Source: Kangiellaceae bacterium | GTDB taxonomy: Bacteria; Pseudomonadota; Gammaproteobacteria; Enterobacterales; Kangiellaceae | Direction of reading: 5' to 3' | Length of the DNA: 49,795 nucleotides | Assembly: GCA_019090895.1 (NCBI GenBank) | Contig: JAHRVB010000187.1 | Location: 1-49,795, forward strand | Shown: positions 1 through 8,561 of the stretch, piece after piece | How the letters are laid out: every line of letters begins with the position of its first letter | Position numbering within the stretch: the first letter of the stretch is position 1 | The notes under the pieces: model-generated | The model's input: only the letters and a program-made list of their open reading frames with translations | The model's database searches: none | What the model was told of the DNA's origin: nothing | Program-made: the position numbers and the translations under genes

Positions 1-566
1 CTAAGAAAGCAGCTCCTAAGAAAGCAGCTCCTAAGAAAGCAGCTCCTAAGAAAGCAGCTCCTAAGAAAGCAGCTCCTAAGAAAGCAGCCTCTGCTGGTGT
101 TGACAAGTCAATTGCTAGCGCAAGCAAAGCATGCGAAAAAGCAAATGCCGCAGCTAAAAAAGCTGACGCTACTTTAAAAGGTCTTGTTTCAAAAGTTGCA
201 GCAGCTAAGAAAGCTGTAGCAGCTAAGAAGACAGTTGCCGCTAAAAAGAAAACTGCAGCAGCTAAGAAAGCTGTAGCATCAGCAACTTCAGCTAAAGTAA
301 AAGTTGCAGCTAAAGCTAAAGATCAAAAAGCAAAAGCTAAAGTTGCTGGCGATGCAGTTAAAGCTGCCAATACTCTACTTAAAGCTATGCAGGGTGTTAA
401 AGCGAAGATGGCAAGTGCTGCTAAGAAAGACGCAGCTGCTGTTTCTCGTCTACAAGCTAAGCAAGCAAAAGCATCTGCTAGTTTAGAAGCTAAATTGGTT
501 GCTGCAGCTGCAAAACCAAAAAAAGCTAAGAAAAAAGCTAAGAAAAAAGCACCTGCAAAAAAGTAA
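1..566 (+). CDS. Histone H1-like Lys/Ala-rich DNA-binding protein, C-terminal part
   Basis: The frame is open from base 3 to a TAA at 564-566; the 5' end lies outside the window. The translation is almost entirely Lys, Ala, Val, Thr and Ser with KKAAP pentapeptides repeated about six times at the start, a less repetitive Ala/Lys middle, and a KKAKKKAPAKK tail. This composition is that of bacterial histone H1-like / AlgP-like nucleoid proteins, whose basic tails bind DNA without sequence specificity. One short stretch (GVDKSIASASKACEKANAA) is less basic and could form a helix. The name rests on composition only, because no folded domain is visible in this part. A strong terminator follows immediately. 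Confidence 0.75.
   Translation, partial: KKAAPKKAAPKKAAPKKAAPKKAAPKKAASAGVDKSIASASKACEKANAAAKKADATLKGLVSKVAAAKKAVAAKKTVAAKKKTAAAKKAVASATSAKVKVAAKAKDQKAKAKVAGDAVKAANTLLKAMQGVKAKMASAAKKDAAAVSRLQAKQAKASASLEAKLVAAAAKPKKAKKKAKKKAPAKK
3..92 (+). repeat. 15-bp tandem repeat coding for KKAAP
   Basis: The unit AAGAAAGCAGCTCCT occurs five times without change (3-77), followed by a degenerate sixth copy (78-92). The repeat starts before the window, so the true copy number is unknown. Identical codons in every copy point to recent expansion by slippage or recombination; unit length is a multiple of three, so copy changes keep the frame. Confidence 0.95.
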
Positions 567-588
567 TATTTTTGTGATGCTAAGTAAT

Positions 589-629
589 GGCATAAAAAAA
601 GGAGGCTTTTAGCCTCCTTTTTTTATGCC
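589..629. terminator. Bidirectional intrinsic terminator
   Basis: An 18-bp perfect stem (589-606 with 612-629) has a 5-nt loop TTTTA. The core GGAGGC/GCCTCC is flanked by seven A and seven T, so a U-tract follows the G/C core in both directions. It lies between the convergent histone-like gene and the ParA-like gene and can end both transcripts. Confidence 0.93.
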
Positions 630-648
630 TTACAATATTTAAACGCCA

Positions 649-1209
649 TCAATCACCAGGATTCAGCACTTTCTCAAGTAATCTATTAATTTCCATTTTC
701 GCCTCTCGAGCACCATAAATGTTCTTCTGAAAAACTGTATGACCACTAGTAAGGCTTCTCACATAGACCGAACGGTCTTTTACTAGGTGAGCACCATCAG
801 CATAAAGCTTCATCGCTAAAATCCTTTCATCTTGCCGGCGGGTATCAACAGCATTAACGCATTTTATAACCCGTTTATCTCGAACGAGACGAGAAGTGCG
901 TGCAACTGCTTTTAAATCTAAAATACTTGCTCGCAAAGGAATAACAATCGTTTCTTCAACGGGAACGTTATCTAGAGAAGGCGCATAGTCAAAGATCATT
1001 ATATCGACATTAGGTGTAACTTGCGGAAGATCTTTCACTACAGTAAACGGTAGTTTATTATCCGAAAAAACATCAACAGCAGATTGTTGAGGATCCAAAT
1101 CGCACAAAATCACTCTATTCCCAGCATAATAGGCTGCAGCCGCAAAGTTTAGAGCGAGTGTAGTTTTGCCAACTCCCCCTTTGGGAGACCAAAACGCAAT
1201 TCGCCTCAT
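649..1209 (-). CDS. ParA/MinD-like P-loop ATPase (orphan)
   Basis: 186 residues, short for ParA. The deviant Walker A box KGGVGKTTL at residues 10-18 has the signature lysine K10 of the ParA/MinD/Soj class. Next come CDLDPQQS (Walker A' region) and a Walker B-like segment ending FDYAPS in place of the usual DxPP. No ParB or centromere-like repeat lies nearby, so chromosome partition is unlikely. The gene starts 21 bp after the cyclase-FHA gene stops and is probably cotranscribed with it, suggesting a regulatory or positioning ATPase working with a signalling protein. That partnership is inference from context. Confidence 0.8.
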   Translation of the reverse strand: MRRIAFWSPKGGVGKTTLALNFAAAAYYAGNRVILCDLDPQQSAVDVFSDNKLPFTVVKDLPQVTPNVDIMIFDYAPSLDNVPVEETIVIPLRASILDLKAVARTSRLVRDKRVIKCVNAVDTRRQDERILAMKLYADGAHLVKDRSVYVRSLTSGHTVFQKNIYGAREAKMEINRLLEKVLNPGD

Positions 1210-1230
1210 ATATAGTTCCTTTTATTATAA

Positions 1231-2139
1231 TTAATTATTTTGATATCTTATTTGAATTAGATGACTAGTGGATTTGTGAGCAGGTACTCCGAGAGACAGT
1301 GAGCTATTTTCCAATAATGGGAACTCCTCTCGACGTAAATAAAATTCCAAGCCATTTTCAGGTTTCAGATAACATCCGTTAGTAGAATGATCAACTAATA
1401 CGAATTTTCCGCGACTATAGCTAATGTGGCAGTGCTCTCGGGAAACTTGAGTATCATCGAGCACTAGTTGACAAGTAGAAAGGTTTCTTCCGATCATAAA
1501 AGGCGTCAGCTCAGGTTCGATAAGAATTTCACTATCGTCGTGTAGCAGTGTCAGAATTTGTTTGCTTACTTCATCGAGCACCACTTCTGTGGATAGAAAT
1601 CGAGTCTCATTATAAATATCGCTACTATCCTGCCAATAATAGCGAAAAATAGGTGAGTTTTCCTTAGCACCTTTGAATTTAACCCAATCAAATTCTCTTG
1701 CCTGTGATTTTTGTTCAATCGTCAGCTCTTCTAATATGGCTTCTGAAAATAGGATCTGACTTCCTTTCGCTACCTTTGTAAGAAATGCAGCGTCATTAAC
1801 AGTTTCACCAAACAGATCTCCGTTTTCTAATAGAACGCTTCCAAAAGAAACTCCTATACTGACCATCAAGTGATGTTGAGTGTAACTTGCTGCAAAACTC
1901 TCTTGTATTGCAATTGCAGTATCAATACAATTTTGTCCTGATAAAAAGCTCACCATGACTTCGTCACCAATGGTTTTTACAACACGCCCTTTGTGATGAA
2001 TGGTAAGAATCTGGATTTCACTCAGCAACTGCCCAATGATTGTTTTAGCTTGGCTATTTCCTTTGGTTTTATAAAGAGCTGAACTTCCGGAGATATCTGC
2101 AAAAAGTACGGCTCTTCGTTTTTCCTTGTTTAGCATCAT
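1231..2139 (-). CDS. Class III nucleotide cyclase-like protein with C-terminal FHA domain
   Basis: 302 residues. Residues about 10-170 are a class III adenylate/guanylate cyclase domain. FADISGSS gives the first metal aspartate, and VKTIGDEVM gives the base-contacting lysine and second metal aspartate. In the segment ETVNDAAFLTKVAKG the usual Asn-x3-Arg (transition-state arginine) reads N-D-A-A-F, so the arginine is replaced by Phe and activity may be weak or lost. Residues about 215-295 are an FHA domain (IGRNLSTCQLVLDD, VSREHCHIS, DHSTNGCYL), which binds phosphothreonine. No membrane segment is seen. The gene begins MM; either Met can start. Partner: the ParA-like gene just downstream. Confidence 0.85.
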   Translation of the reverse strand: MMLNKEKRRAVLFADISGSSALYKTKGNSQAKTIIGQLLSEIQILTIHHKGRVVKTIGDEVMVSFLSGQNCIDTAIAIQESFAASYTQHHLMVSIGVSFGSVLLENGDLFGETVNDAAFLTKVAKGSQILFSEAILEELTIEQKSQAREFDWVKFKGAKENSPIFRYYWQDSSDIYNETRFLSTEVVLDEVSKQILTLLHDDSEILIEPELTPFMIGRNLSTCQLVLDDTQVSREHCHISYSRGKFVLVDHSTNGCYLKPENGLEFYLRREEFPLLENSSLSLGVPAHKSTSHLIQIRYQNN

Positions 2140-2216
2140 TGCTATTTTCCACCTAACCTTGAATTCGGTTATTAATTGAGAACTCGCTTTCTTATTATAG
2201 CAGTAGGAAACAATAT

Positions 2217-3059
2217 TTAAGTCTTACCAACTATTTTCTTTTTCGCAATAAAGCGATTTGTTGGTCGACCGTCTGGCAAATAACAGACTTCATTAACCAA
2301 TATATCAAATTCTTTGAAGACTTCCGCCAATTCATTTTTCTCCAACAAATAACGAGGATTCCTGGGGCTTCCGAAAACTTCAGCTCCTCTCATAAAAGTT
2401 TGATAAATAATGTAACCCGAATCGGCAATCAATGAACTAAGCGCGTGAAGTATCGGTCTATGCAAATACCTTACGACCAATACTGCATCGAAACTCTGTT
2501 CACGACTGATTAATTTATCAAAGTCCTTTTCGATGTCTAATTCCAGCGTTTCAACGCATAAACCTAAACGCTGGGCGGAATCGCTGAGTTTTTTGAGCGC
2601 CGTAGAACTGTAATCGACGCTTGTCATTCGCCAGCCTTGCATTGTCAAGTAAAGGCTATCCCGACCGGAACCACAAGCCAAATCCAATGCCGTTTTTTTC
2701 CCATTCATCTCAAATTCACTACAAAAGTGTGACACGACGTCTGACGGATTCCATAATCTCGGAGAATCGTTCCCAGATTCAAAATAGTTCTGTCGGTTAT
2801 TTTTTGAGAGTGAAGAAGCAGAATCTTGCATCTCAGCAATGATTGAGTAGCCCTTAGATTTAAGAAAAGAATGTGCGCACTCAAGTTCTACTGTCGAACC
2901 ATATAAATTAAGAGGTACACTTCGTAACGGCAACTCGTGCATTCGCTCTTCCAGTAATTCGGCTGGAAAGTTCGCCGCTCCCTTTATATGGCTGATGAAA
3001 AACGAAGCCTCAGAGCGTACGTCTATAATAGGGTGATCGAAAAATTTATCGTAGTTCAT
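2217..3059 (-). CDS. Rhodanese-like domain fused to a class I SAM methyltransferase
   Basis: 280 residues when started at the Met of MNYDKFFDHP; the open frame extends further into trmH, but this start lies one base after the trmH stop and begins exactly at the domain. Residues 1-75 are rhodanese-like (IIDVRSEASFF, HIKGAANFP). The active-site loop reads LYGSTVELE where Cys-x-x-G-x-R is expected, so sulfurtransferase activity should be absent. Residues from about 110 form a class I methyltransferase with the SAM motif LDLACGSGRDS, resembling TehB-like enzymes. Substrate unknown. Probably cotranscribed with trmH upstream. Confidence 0.8.
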   Translation of the reverse strand: MNYDKFFDHPIIDVRSEASFFISHIKGAANFPAELLEERMHELPLRSVPLNLYGSTVELECAHSFLKSKGYSIIAEMQDSASSLSKNNRQNYFESGNDSPRLWNPSDVVSHFCSEFEMNGKKTALDLACGSGRDSLYLTMQGWRMTSVDYSSTALKKLSDSAQRLGLCVETLELDIEKDFDKLISREQSFDAVLVVRYLHRPILHALSSLIADSGYIIYQTFMRGAEVFGSPRNPRYLLEKNELAEVFKEFDILVNEVCYLPDGRPTNRFIAKKKIVGKT

Positions 3060-3060
3060 T

Positions 3061-3768
3061 TTAATTATTAATGATATCGTGCCTAAGTTGGAACCATTCG
3101 CTGTCGAAAATATCGCCATTTTCATCGATATGGGGATATCGTAGTTGGTGTTTATCACAGAAAATTTTGACTTGAGGATGTAACCATTGAAACCTTAAAG
3201 TTTCACAATATACATCTTCGAGCTGTCGTGATTGATACATACCGGCTACTTCTCTTTGTCTTTGAGCTTCATAAAGAATAATTGCAGCGGCGACAGATAC
3301 ATTAAGAGACTGAACCATACCCAACATTGGAACGAGAATATGTTCATCAGCTAACTCAGCAGCTTGTTCACTGACTCCAAACTTTTCAGATCCGACCAAC
3401 AGAACTGTTGGCTTTGTGTAATCTATTGAACGAAAATCAACTGCTCGTTCAGAGAAATGAGCCGCCAGAACTTGTTTGCCTTCCGATTTTAGCATTTCTA
3501 TAGCGGGAGCGAGTTCATCATGGGTGTGAGTAGTCACCCAACGATTGCTTCCCATCGCTGTTCCATGACTCCTTCGTAGTACGCTTTCTGGGTAGACTGC
3601 ATGCACATCACCAATACCAACGGCGTCGCAAGTTCGAACAATTGCAGCGAGGTTGTGCGGCTTATGGACTTCATCCATAAATACCGTGATGTCTTTTTGC
3701 CTTCGATTGAGTAATTCAATTATTTTATGATTTCGAGGATTTTTCAAAGCGAGATTCTCATATATCAA
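3061..3768 (-). CDS. trmH: tRNA (guanosine(18)-2'-O)-methyltransferase TrmH
   Basis: 235 residues, close to the 229 of E. coli TrmH (SpoU family, SPOUT fold with a C-terminal trefoil knot). It methylates the 2'-OH of G18 in the tRNA D-loop. The N-terminal segment VHKPHNLAAIVRTCDAVGI carries the catalytic-arginine motif. LLVGSEKFGVS and MVQSLNVSVAAAIILYE are the knot motifs that bind S-adenosylmethionine. Its position in the spoT cluster matches the spoT-trmH order of many gammaproteobacteria. Inside the gene, the -2 frame also codes a short overlapping reading frame that I regard as a shadow. Confidence 0.95.
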   Translation of the reverse strand: MIYENLALKNPRNHKIIELLNRRQKDITVFMDEVHKPHNLAAIVRTCDAVGIGDVHAVYPESVLRRSHGTAMGSNRWVTTHTHDELAPAIEMLKSEGKQVLAAHFSERAVDFRSIDYTKPTVLLVGSEKFGVSEQAAELADEHILVPMLGMVQSLNVSVAAAIILYEAQRQREVAGMYQSRQLEDVYCETLRFQWLHPQVKIFCDKHQLRYPHIDENGDIFDSEWFQLRHDIINN

Positions 3769-3843
3769 ATTCTAGAGCCAAACCATATTTACATCCAATC
3801 CAACACGGCGAGGAACTCTTTGAGTATGACTTCGTTCTATTGA

Positions 3844-4230
3844 TTAATGCTCAAGACTCAATATTGCATCCATTTCGACTAAAGCGCCTTTCGGCAGTTC
3901 CTTTACTCCGACAGCAGCTCGTGCAGGGTAGGGTTGTTGAAAATATTCTGACATGATCTGATTGACCAAAGGAAAACAAGACAAATCAGTTAGAAAAATA
4001 TTTAGCTTCGCTATTTGATTTAAATCGCCACCCGACGCGACGGCGACGGCTGAAAGGTTTTTAAATACTTGGTGGATTTGAGGCTCAATATCTTGCGAAA
4101 CAAATTCCATTGTTTTTGGGTCGAGGGGTATTTGTCCAGAAACATAAACGGTGTCCCCACATTTTATCGCTTGAGAATAAGTACCTATAGCGGCTGGGGC
4201 GTTATCAGTATGTATTACTGTTTTGCTCAT
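3844..4230 (-). CDS. ridA: RidA family reactive intermediate deaminase
   Basis: 128 residues, the standard length. Family motifs are [21 protein letters not shown] near the start, the substrate arginine in [22 protein letters not shown], and the closing Glu. RidA hydrolyses 2-aminoacrylate and other enamine/imine intermediates to ketoacids, protecting PLP enzymes; it acts as a cytosolic trimer. It sits between spoT and trmH, an arrangement often seen beside spoT, and the minus-strand spacing (53 bp from spoT, 75 bp to trmH) fits one transcript. Confidence 0.94.
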   Translation of the reverse strand: MSKTVIHTDNAPAAIGTYSQAIKCGDTVYVSGQIPLDPKTMEFVSQDIEPQIHQVFKNLSAVAVASGGDLNQIAKLNIFLTDLSCFPLVNQIMSEYFQQPYPARAAVGVKELPKGALVEMDAILSLEH

Positions 4231-4283
4231 TTTATTTCCTCGAACTATTATTATAAATAGAGTTAGTTTTCAGTATCGAGCGA

Positions 4284-6386
4284 CTATCGTTTTCGGGACA
4301 CTTTAATCACAAAATCGAACAGTCGAATCTTTCTGATCAAGTTGGCTAATTTAAGGCGTCCTTTCAAATCGAGACCAAACCCCAATAGGTTCGTTGATCC
4401 GTCCATCGCATCAATGGCAACATTTACAATATTAACGCCTTCATCGGCGATTAAATTAGTTACTTTGGCTAAGACGCCGTGTCGATTCATCACTTCTACT
4501 TTTAATTCTACCCGAAATAAGCCTTCTACATTCTTTTCCCATTGCACGGGTACATATTTATCCAATTTAGTTGAGTGATCGGCGATATTTTTACAATCTT
4601 GCCGATGCAGAATAAAACCACCACCACTACTAATCGTTCCAACGATCGAATCCCCAGGAATCGGATGACAGCATTTTGCATACTCAATCATCATTCCTTC
4701 GGTTCCTTTGATAGCCAGTGGTCTATTGGTATCGTGATGTTTTTTTATTTCGTCTTCTGAGCTCGGCGATAAGCGGTGAGCAATAATGACACTCGCCGTT
4801 TGTCCTAACCCTATTTCCGCGAGAATATCGTCAAAACTTCCTTTCTTAGTTTCTTTTGTGACTCTTTGCAAAATATCTTGATCAATGGATTCTATGGATT
4901 GGTTGCCCAAAGATTTCTCTAATAAACGACGCCCAAGATTAATGGCATCATCGCGACGAAGGTTCTTAATAAAATGTCTGATATTGGTTCGTGCTTTACT
5001 GGTTGCTACAAAACTCAACCAACCAGGGTTAGGCTTTGCACCCGGCGCTGTGATGATTTCAACGGTTTGACCGTTTATAAGCTGTCGAGATAAAGACACT
5101 ATCGTGCTATCGACCTTACAAGCAATACAGCTATTTCCCACATCCGTATGAATCGCATAAGCAAAATCTACCGGCGTGGCGTTCTTTGGTAGTTCAATAA
5201 TACTGCCATTGGGAGTAAAGATATAAACTTCGTCTGGGAATAAATCGACCTTAACGTTTTCTATAAATTCGAGTGAATCACCGCTATTTTCTTGCAACTC
5301 CATCAAATTACTCATCCATTCGCGCGCTTTTACTTCGGCACGATTAACGTCACTAGGATTCTTATAGAGCCAATGTGCCGCGACTCCATTTTCTGCCATT
5401 TGATCCATTTCGGTGGTTCTAATTTGCACTTCGATGTGTAAACCATGAGGTCCCTTCAATGTACTATGAAGAGATTGATAACCGTTGGCTTTCGGTATTG
5501 CCATGTAATCTTTAAACCGACCAGGAACAGGACGGTACAAATTATGTAACTGCCCCAAAATCCGGTAGCAACTATCTTCAGTATCAGTAATCACTCGGAA
5601 ACCGTAAACATCCATCACTTCTTCGAAAACACCAACCTTGTTAAGCATTTTTTTGTAAATGCTAAACACCGTTTTTTCTCGGCCATTTATTTCGGCACCG
5701 ATGCCTTCAGCATTAAGTCTTTGTAAGATGTTATTGGAAATACTATTGATGATTTCCTTACGATTACCACGCGCCTTTCTGACTGATTCTTTGAGTACTC
5801 GACTTCGCATGGGATATCGGGCAGTAAAACATAATTCCTCTAATTCTTGGCGAATAGCGAACATACCTAAACGATTCGCTATTGGCGCATAGATCTCCAT
5901 CGTTTCAGTGGCTATTCGGGCTCGTTTTTCATTATTGAGTGCACCCAGAGTCCTCATGTTGTGAAGACGATCCGCTAGCTTGATCAACACCACCCTAAGG
6001 TCTTCGACCATTGCCATCATCATTTTGCGGAAATTTTCAGCTTGGGCTTCTTTGCGAGAGCGGAATTTAATTTGAGTTAGCTTACTAACACCGTCAACTA
6101 AGGCTGCGACCCGCACACCAAATTGGTCGCTGATTTCACCACTGGTGACTTCACAGTCTTCAATGACATCATGCATCAATGCGGCCATTATGGTTTGGGA
6201 ATCTAAATGGAGTGTTGCTAGAATTTTTGCTACGGCGACCGGATGCGTTATATAGGGATCGCCGCTGGATCTCAATTGACCTTCGTGTGAATCTCGAGCA
6301 AAGACGTATGACTGTTGAATTTTTTCAACTTGTGACGCGTCTAAGTAGCTTAATAACTGCTCTTTAAGACCGCTAAATAAATACAC
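4284..6386 (-). CDS. spoT: Bifunctional (p)ppGpp synthetase/hydrolase SpoT
   Basis: 700 residues. An HD hydrolase domain lies at about 20-190 (H48 and the H72-D73 pair of MHDVIED). A synthetase domain lies at about 220-350, with the RFKDY loop of bifunctional enzymes rather than the EFDDY of RelA. A TGS domain follows (VDLFPDEVYIFTPNG), then helical/zinc-finger regions with CCHPIPGDSIVG, and a C-terminal ACT domain (RHGVLAKVTNLIADEGVNIVNV). It makes and degrades the stringent-response alarmone. The HD residues are intact, so hydrolase activity is expected. The gene follows rpoZ by 39 bp, as in E. coli. Confidence 0.97.
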   Translation of the reverse strand: MYLFSGLKEQLLSYLDASQVEKIQQSYVFARDSHEGQLRSSGDPYITHPVAVAKILATLHLDSQTIMAALMHDVIEDCEVTSGEISDQFGVRVAALVDGVSKLTQIKFRSRKEAQAENFRKMMMAMVEDLRVVLIKLADRLHNMRTLGALNNEKRARIATETMEIYAPIANRLGMFAIRQELEELCFTARYPMRSRVLKESVRKARGNRKEIINSISNNILQRLNAEGIGAEINGREKTVFSIYKKMLNKVGVFEEVMDVYGFRVITDTEDSCYRILGQLHNLYRPVPGRFKDYMAIPKANGYQSLHSTLKGPHGLHIEVQIRTTEMDQMAENGVAAHWLYKNPSDVNRAEVKAREWMSNLMELQENSGDSLEFIENVKVDLFPDEVYIFTPNGSIIELPKNATPVDFAYAIHTDVGNSCIACKVDSTIVSLSRQLINGQTVEIITAPGAKPNPGWLSFVATSKARTNIRHFIKNLRRDDAINLGRRLLEKSLGNQSIESIDQDILQRVTKETKKGSFDDILAEIGLGQTASVIIAHRLSPSSEDEIKKHHDTNRPLAIKGTEGMMIEYAKCCHPIPGDSIVGTISSGGGFILHRQDCKNIADHSTKLDKYVPVQWEKNVEGLFRVELKVEVMNRHGVLAKVTNLIADEGVNIVNVAIDAMDGSTNLLGFGLDLKGRLKLANLIRKIRLFDFVIKVSRKR

Positions 6387-6425
6387 ATCAGTCTCCTAAG
6401 ACAGAGTCGAAAAAACGATTTGGAT

Positions 6426-6674
6426 TTAGTCTTCGATTATGTCGTCAATCATATCGTCTACAGGCGCTGCACCTAATTTATCCACGTTTTCTACCGAGAC
6501 TAAATGTTGTTCAATTTCACGCAAAGCGACAACTGTTGGTTTGTCATCATCCCAATCAACCATTGCTTCTTTTCCACCGGTTGCTAACTGTCTTGCACGT
6601 TTCGAAGCGACCATTATAAGGTCAAATCGGTTACCGATCGCATCAACTGCGTCTTCTACTGTTACTCTTGCCAT
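6426..6674 (-). CDS. rpoZ: RNA polymerase omega subunit
   Basis: 82 residues beginning [20 protein letters not shown], the highly conserved omega start, followed by ASKRARQL and the [11 protein letters not shown] segment. Omega assists folding and binding of the beta' subunit in RNA polymerase and contributes to one ppGpp site, which fits its place directly before spoT. The acidic tail ([10 protein letters not shown]) varies between species. Confidence 0.97.
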   Translation of the reverse strand: MARVTVEDAVDAIGNRFDLIMVASKRARQLATGGKEAMVDWDDDKPTVVALREIEQHLVSVENVDKLGAAPVDDMIDDIIED

Positions 6675-6786
6675 TGGTTAATCCAGCCTATAAACAATTT
6701 ATCAAAAATCAAATGAGTAGAATTTTTTCTCACGACATTACCAGCCCCTACTCAAAAAGGCCGGATAGTTTACCTTAAAACAACGG

Positions 6787-7407
6787 TTACTCCAAAAGAT
6801 TGGATAACAAATGAGCATGTTTTTTGCGCTGAACGGGCAGTTTTTGTCTTTCTGCCAATATTATTGCTTTAATTTCAGCAACTGCGCTGGAAAAGTCATC
6901 ATTGATGACCAAATAGTCATATTCATTAAAGTGAGACATTTCGCTAATTGCGGCATCCATTCGACCTTTTATAACAGAATCGTCATCTTGTCCGCGGCCC
7001 TGTAATCGATTTTCTAACTCGGCTTTACTGGGCGGCAAAATGAAAACAGACTTACTGTGTGGTAATTGTTCTCTTATTTGTCTAGCCCCTTGCCAATCTA
7101 TTTCTAAGATTACATCAATGCCCTTCGCTAATTGATCAGCTATGGAGGACTTACTTGTTCCGTAACAATTGCCAAATACTTCAGCATTTTCGTAAAAAGC
7201 TCCTTCATCAATCAACGCTTTGAAAGTTTCTGAGTTAACAAAATGATAATCAACACCGTCAACTTCCGCTTCTCGCTTCGTTCTAGTCGTGTGCGAAATT
7301 GAAGTTTGTACACTCTCAAGTTCGCTAATCAACTGTTTTAATAAACTCGTTTTACCCGCTCCCGAAGGCGCGGAAACAACAAATAAATTTGCGGTGGCTT
7401 GTTCCAT
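6787..7407 (-). CDS. gmk: Guanylate kinase
   Basis: 206 residues, family-typical. The P-loop SAPSGAGKTSLL (residues 12-23) is followed by SHTTRTKREAEVDGVDYHFV, the GMP-binding lid, and the core ILEIDWQGARQI. It phosphorylates GMP to GDP using ATP, feeding GTP pools and thereby (p)ppGpp synthesis by the neighbouring spoT. 112 bp separate it from rpoZ; that gap has TTGAT-like hexamers before rpoZ but no clear promoter. Confidence 0.97.
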   Translation of the reverse strand: MEQATANLFVVSAPSGAGKTSLLKQLISELESVQTSISHTTRTKREAEVDGVDYHFVNSETFKALIDEGAFYENAEVFGNCYGTSKSSIADQLAKGIDVILEIDWQGARQIREQLPHSKSVFILPPSKAELENRLQGRGQDDDSVIKGRMDAAISEMSHFNEYDYLVINDDFSSAVAEIKAIILAERQKLPVQRKKHAHLLSNLLE

Positions 7408-7517
7408 CTTTTTTTAATTACTCTTTTATGCTGAAAGGACTGCTTCGGATACGTATTTAGTTTAGCAAGGGCATGGAATTTGCGCTAGTTTATCGCCATT
7501 CCAGTCCCAATAAATTA

Positions 7518-8384
7518 CTATTCGATATTCTGGATCTGTTCTCGCATTTGCTCTATCAAGACTTTCAACTCTACTGAAGCAGCGGTGGTCTTTGCGCTGA
7601 TAGATTTTGACCCCAAGGTATTAGCTTCGCGATTCAATTCTTGCATCAAAAAATCCAAACGGCGCCCTACGACCCCACCTTTTTTAAGTAATCGCGCAAC
7701 TTCTCCAATATGAGCATCCAAGCGGTCAAGTTCTTCATCCACATCAATTTTTTGTGCAATCATCACCATTTCTTGCTCTATGCGCGCTTCCTCAAATTCT
7801 AATTTTATCTCTTCAAAACGAGATAATATTTTATCACGTTGCCATTTAGCAATAATCGGCATTTCCTCTCTAACGTAAACGACTTGCTCTCCGATAGTGC
7901 CTAATCGTTGTTGGATCATATCTGTGATGCTGGTACCTTCTCTTGCCCGCATAGAAATCAGTTGTTCAATAGCTTGATCGAGCGACCCTAGCAACTCTTT
8001 TTCCATTCGGTCACTGTCCACTTCGGTTTTCTTGATGATGCCAGGCCATAACATCATTTTAGTCAGATCAAGCGGCTGTTCAATGCCTGCTATTTGCTGC
8101 AAAGACTGGTGAGATTTAAGCAGTGATTCGGCCAAAGACTTATTGATCGAAATATCATCGCCCGCTCCCTGACTCATTTCGACTCTTAAAGTACAGTCTA
8201 TCTTTCCTCTACTGAGTTTCTTGCGCAGTTTTTCGCGCAACTTAAACTCAAGATATCGAAATGATTCGGGAAGTCTAAAATTGGTTTCTAAAAAACGGCT
8301 ATTGACGGAACGAATCTCCCACGCACCAGTCCCCCATTCCTTTTCAATAGGTTGTCTAGCAAAAGCGGTCATACTTTTAATCAT
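7518..8384 (-). CDS. yicC: YicC/YloC family endoribonuclease
   Basis: 288 residues. The N-terminal half begins MIKSMTAFARQ with EIRSVNSRFLETNFRLPE, and the C-terminal half carries the DUF1732 signature (LDRLDAHI, GRRLDFLMQELNREANTLGSK). YicC proteins are described as a family of hexameric endoribonucleases involved in sRNA/mRNA turnover. It is divergent from rph, as in E. coli, and lies upstream of gmk. A clear Shine-Dalgarno sequence (AGGAAA) precedes the ATG. Confidence 0.93.
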   Translation of the reverse strand: MIKSMTAFARQPIEKEWGTGAWEIRSVNSRFLETNFRLPESFRYLEFKLREKLRKKLSRGKIDCTLRVEMSQGAGDDISINKSLAESLLKSHQSLQQIAGIEQPLDLTKMMLWPGIIKKTEVDSDRMEKELLGSLDQAIEQLISMRAREGTSITDMIQQRLGTIGEQVVYVREEMPIIAKWQRDKILSRFEEIKLEFEEARIEQEMVMIAQKIDVDEELDRLDAHIGEVARLLKKGGVVGRRLDFLMQELNREANTLGSKSISAKTTAASVELKVLIEQMREQIQNIE

Positions 8385-8427
8385 GTGGATTTCCTGTTCT
8401 TAGGCCGTTTGCGATGCGCTCTATGGC

Positions 8428-8456
8428 CTTGAGTAGGTATAAATTGTACCTTGAGT
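8428..8456. promoter_or_regulatory. Direct repeat in the yicC-rph divergent promoter region
   Basis: CCTTGAGT occurs at 8428-8435 and 8449-8456, 21 bp apart (two helical turns). Between them lies the imperfect palindrome GGTATAAATTGTACC (8436-8450). The spacing puts both repeats on one face of the helix, as expected for a protein site. No regulator can be named. Confidence 0.35.
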
Positions 8457-8486
8457 CGCGTTGTTTTTGAATAAATCAGTTTAAAT

Positions 8487-8518
8487 AGCGTCATTTATAT
8501 GAAAACTGACGCTTTTTC
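8487..8518 (+). terminator. Terminator-like hairpin in the rph leader
   Basis: AGCGTCA (8487-8493) pairs with TGACGCT (8507-8513), with inner TTT/AAA pairing and then TTTTTC. On the plus strand this is an intrinsic-terminator shape 44 bp before the rph start codon (8562). If transcription of rph begins upstream of it, the hairpin would act as an attenuator. If rph starts after it, it may end antisense or upstream transcripts. Confidence 0.55.
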
Positions 8519-8561
8519 GTTAGAATTCGGCTAAATATCGCTTTATCCCTCGGAGAACGAA

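Noticed and set aside
1-92. CRISPR-like or minisatellite array
   Set aside because: Units have no spacers and code KKAAP in frame with a long protein.
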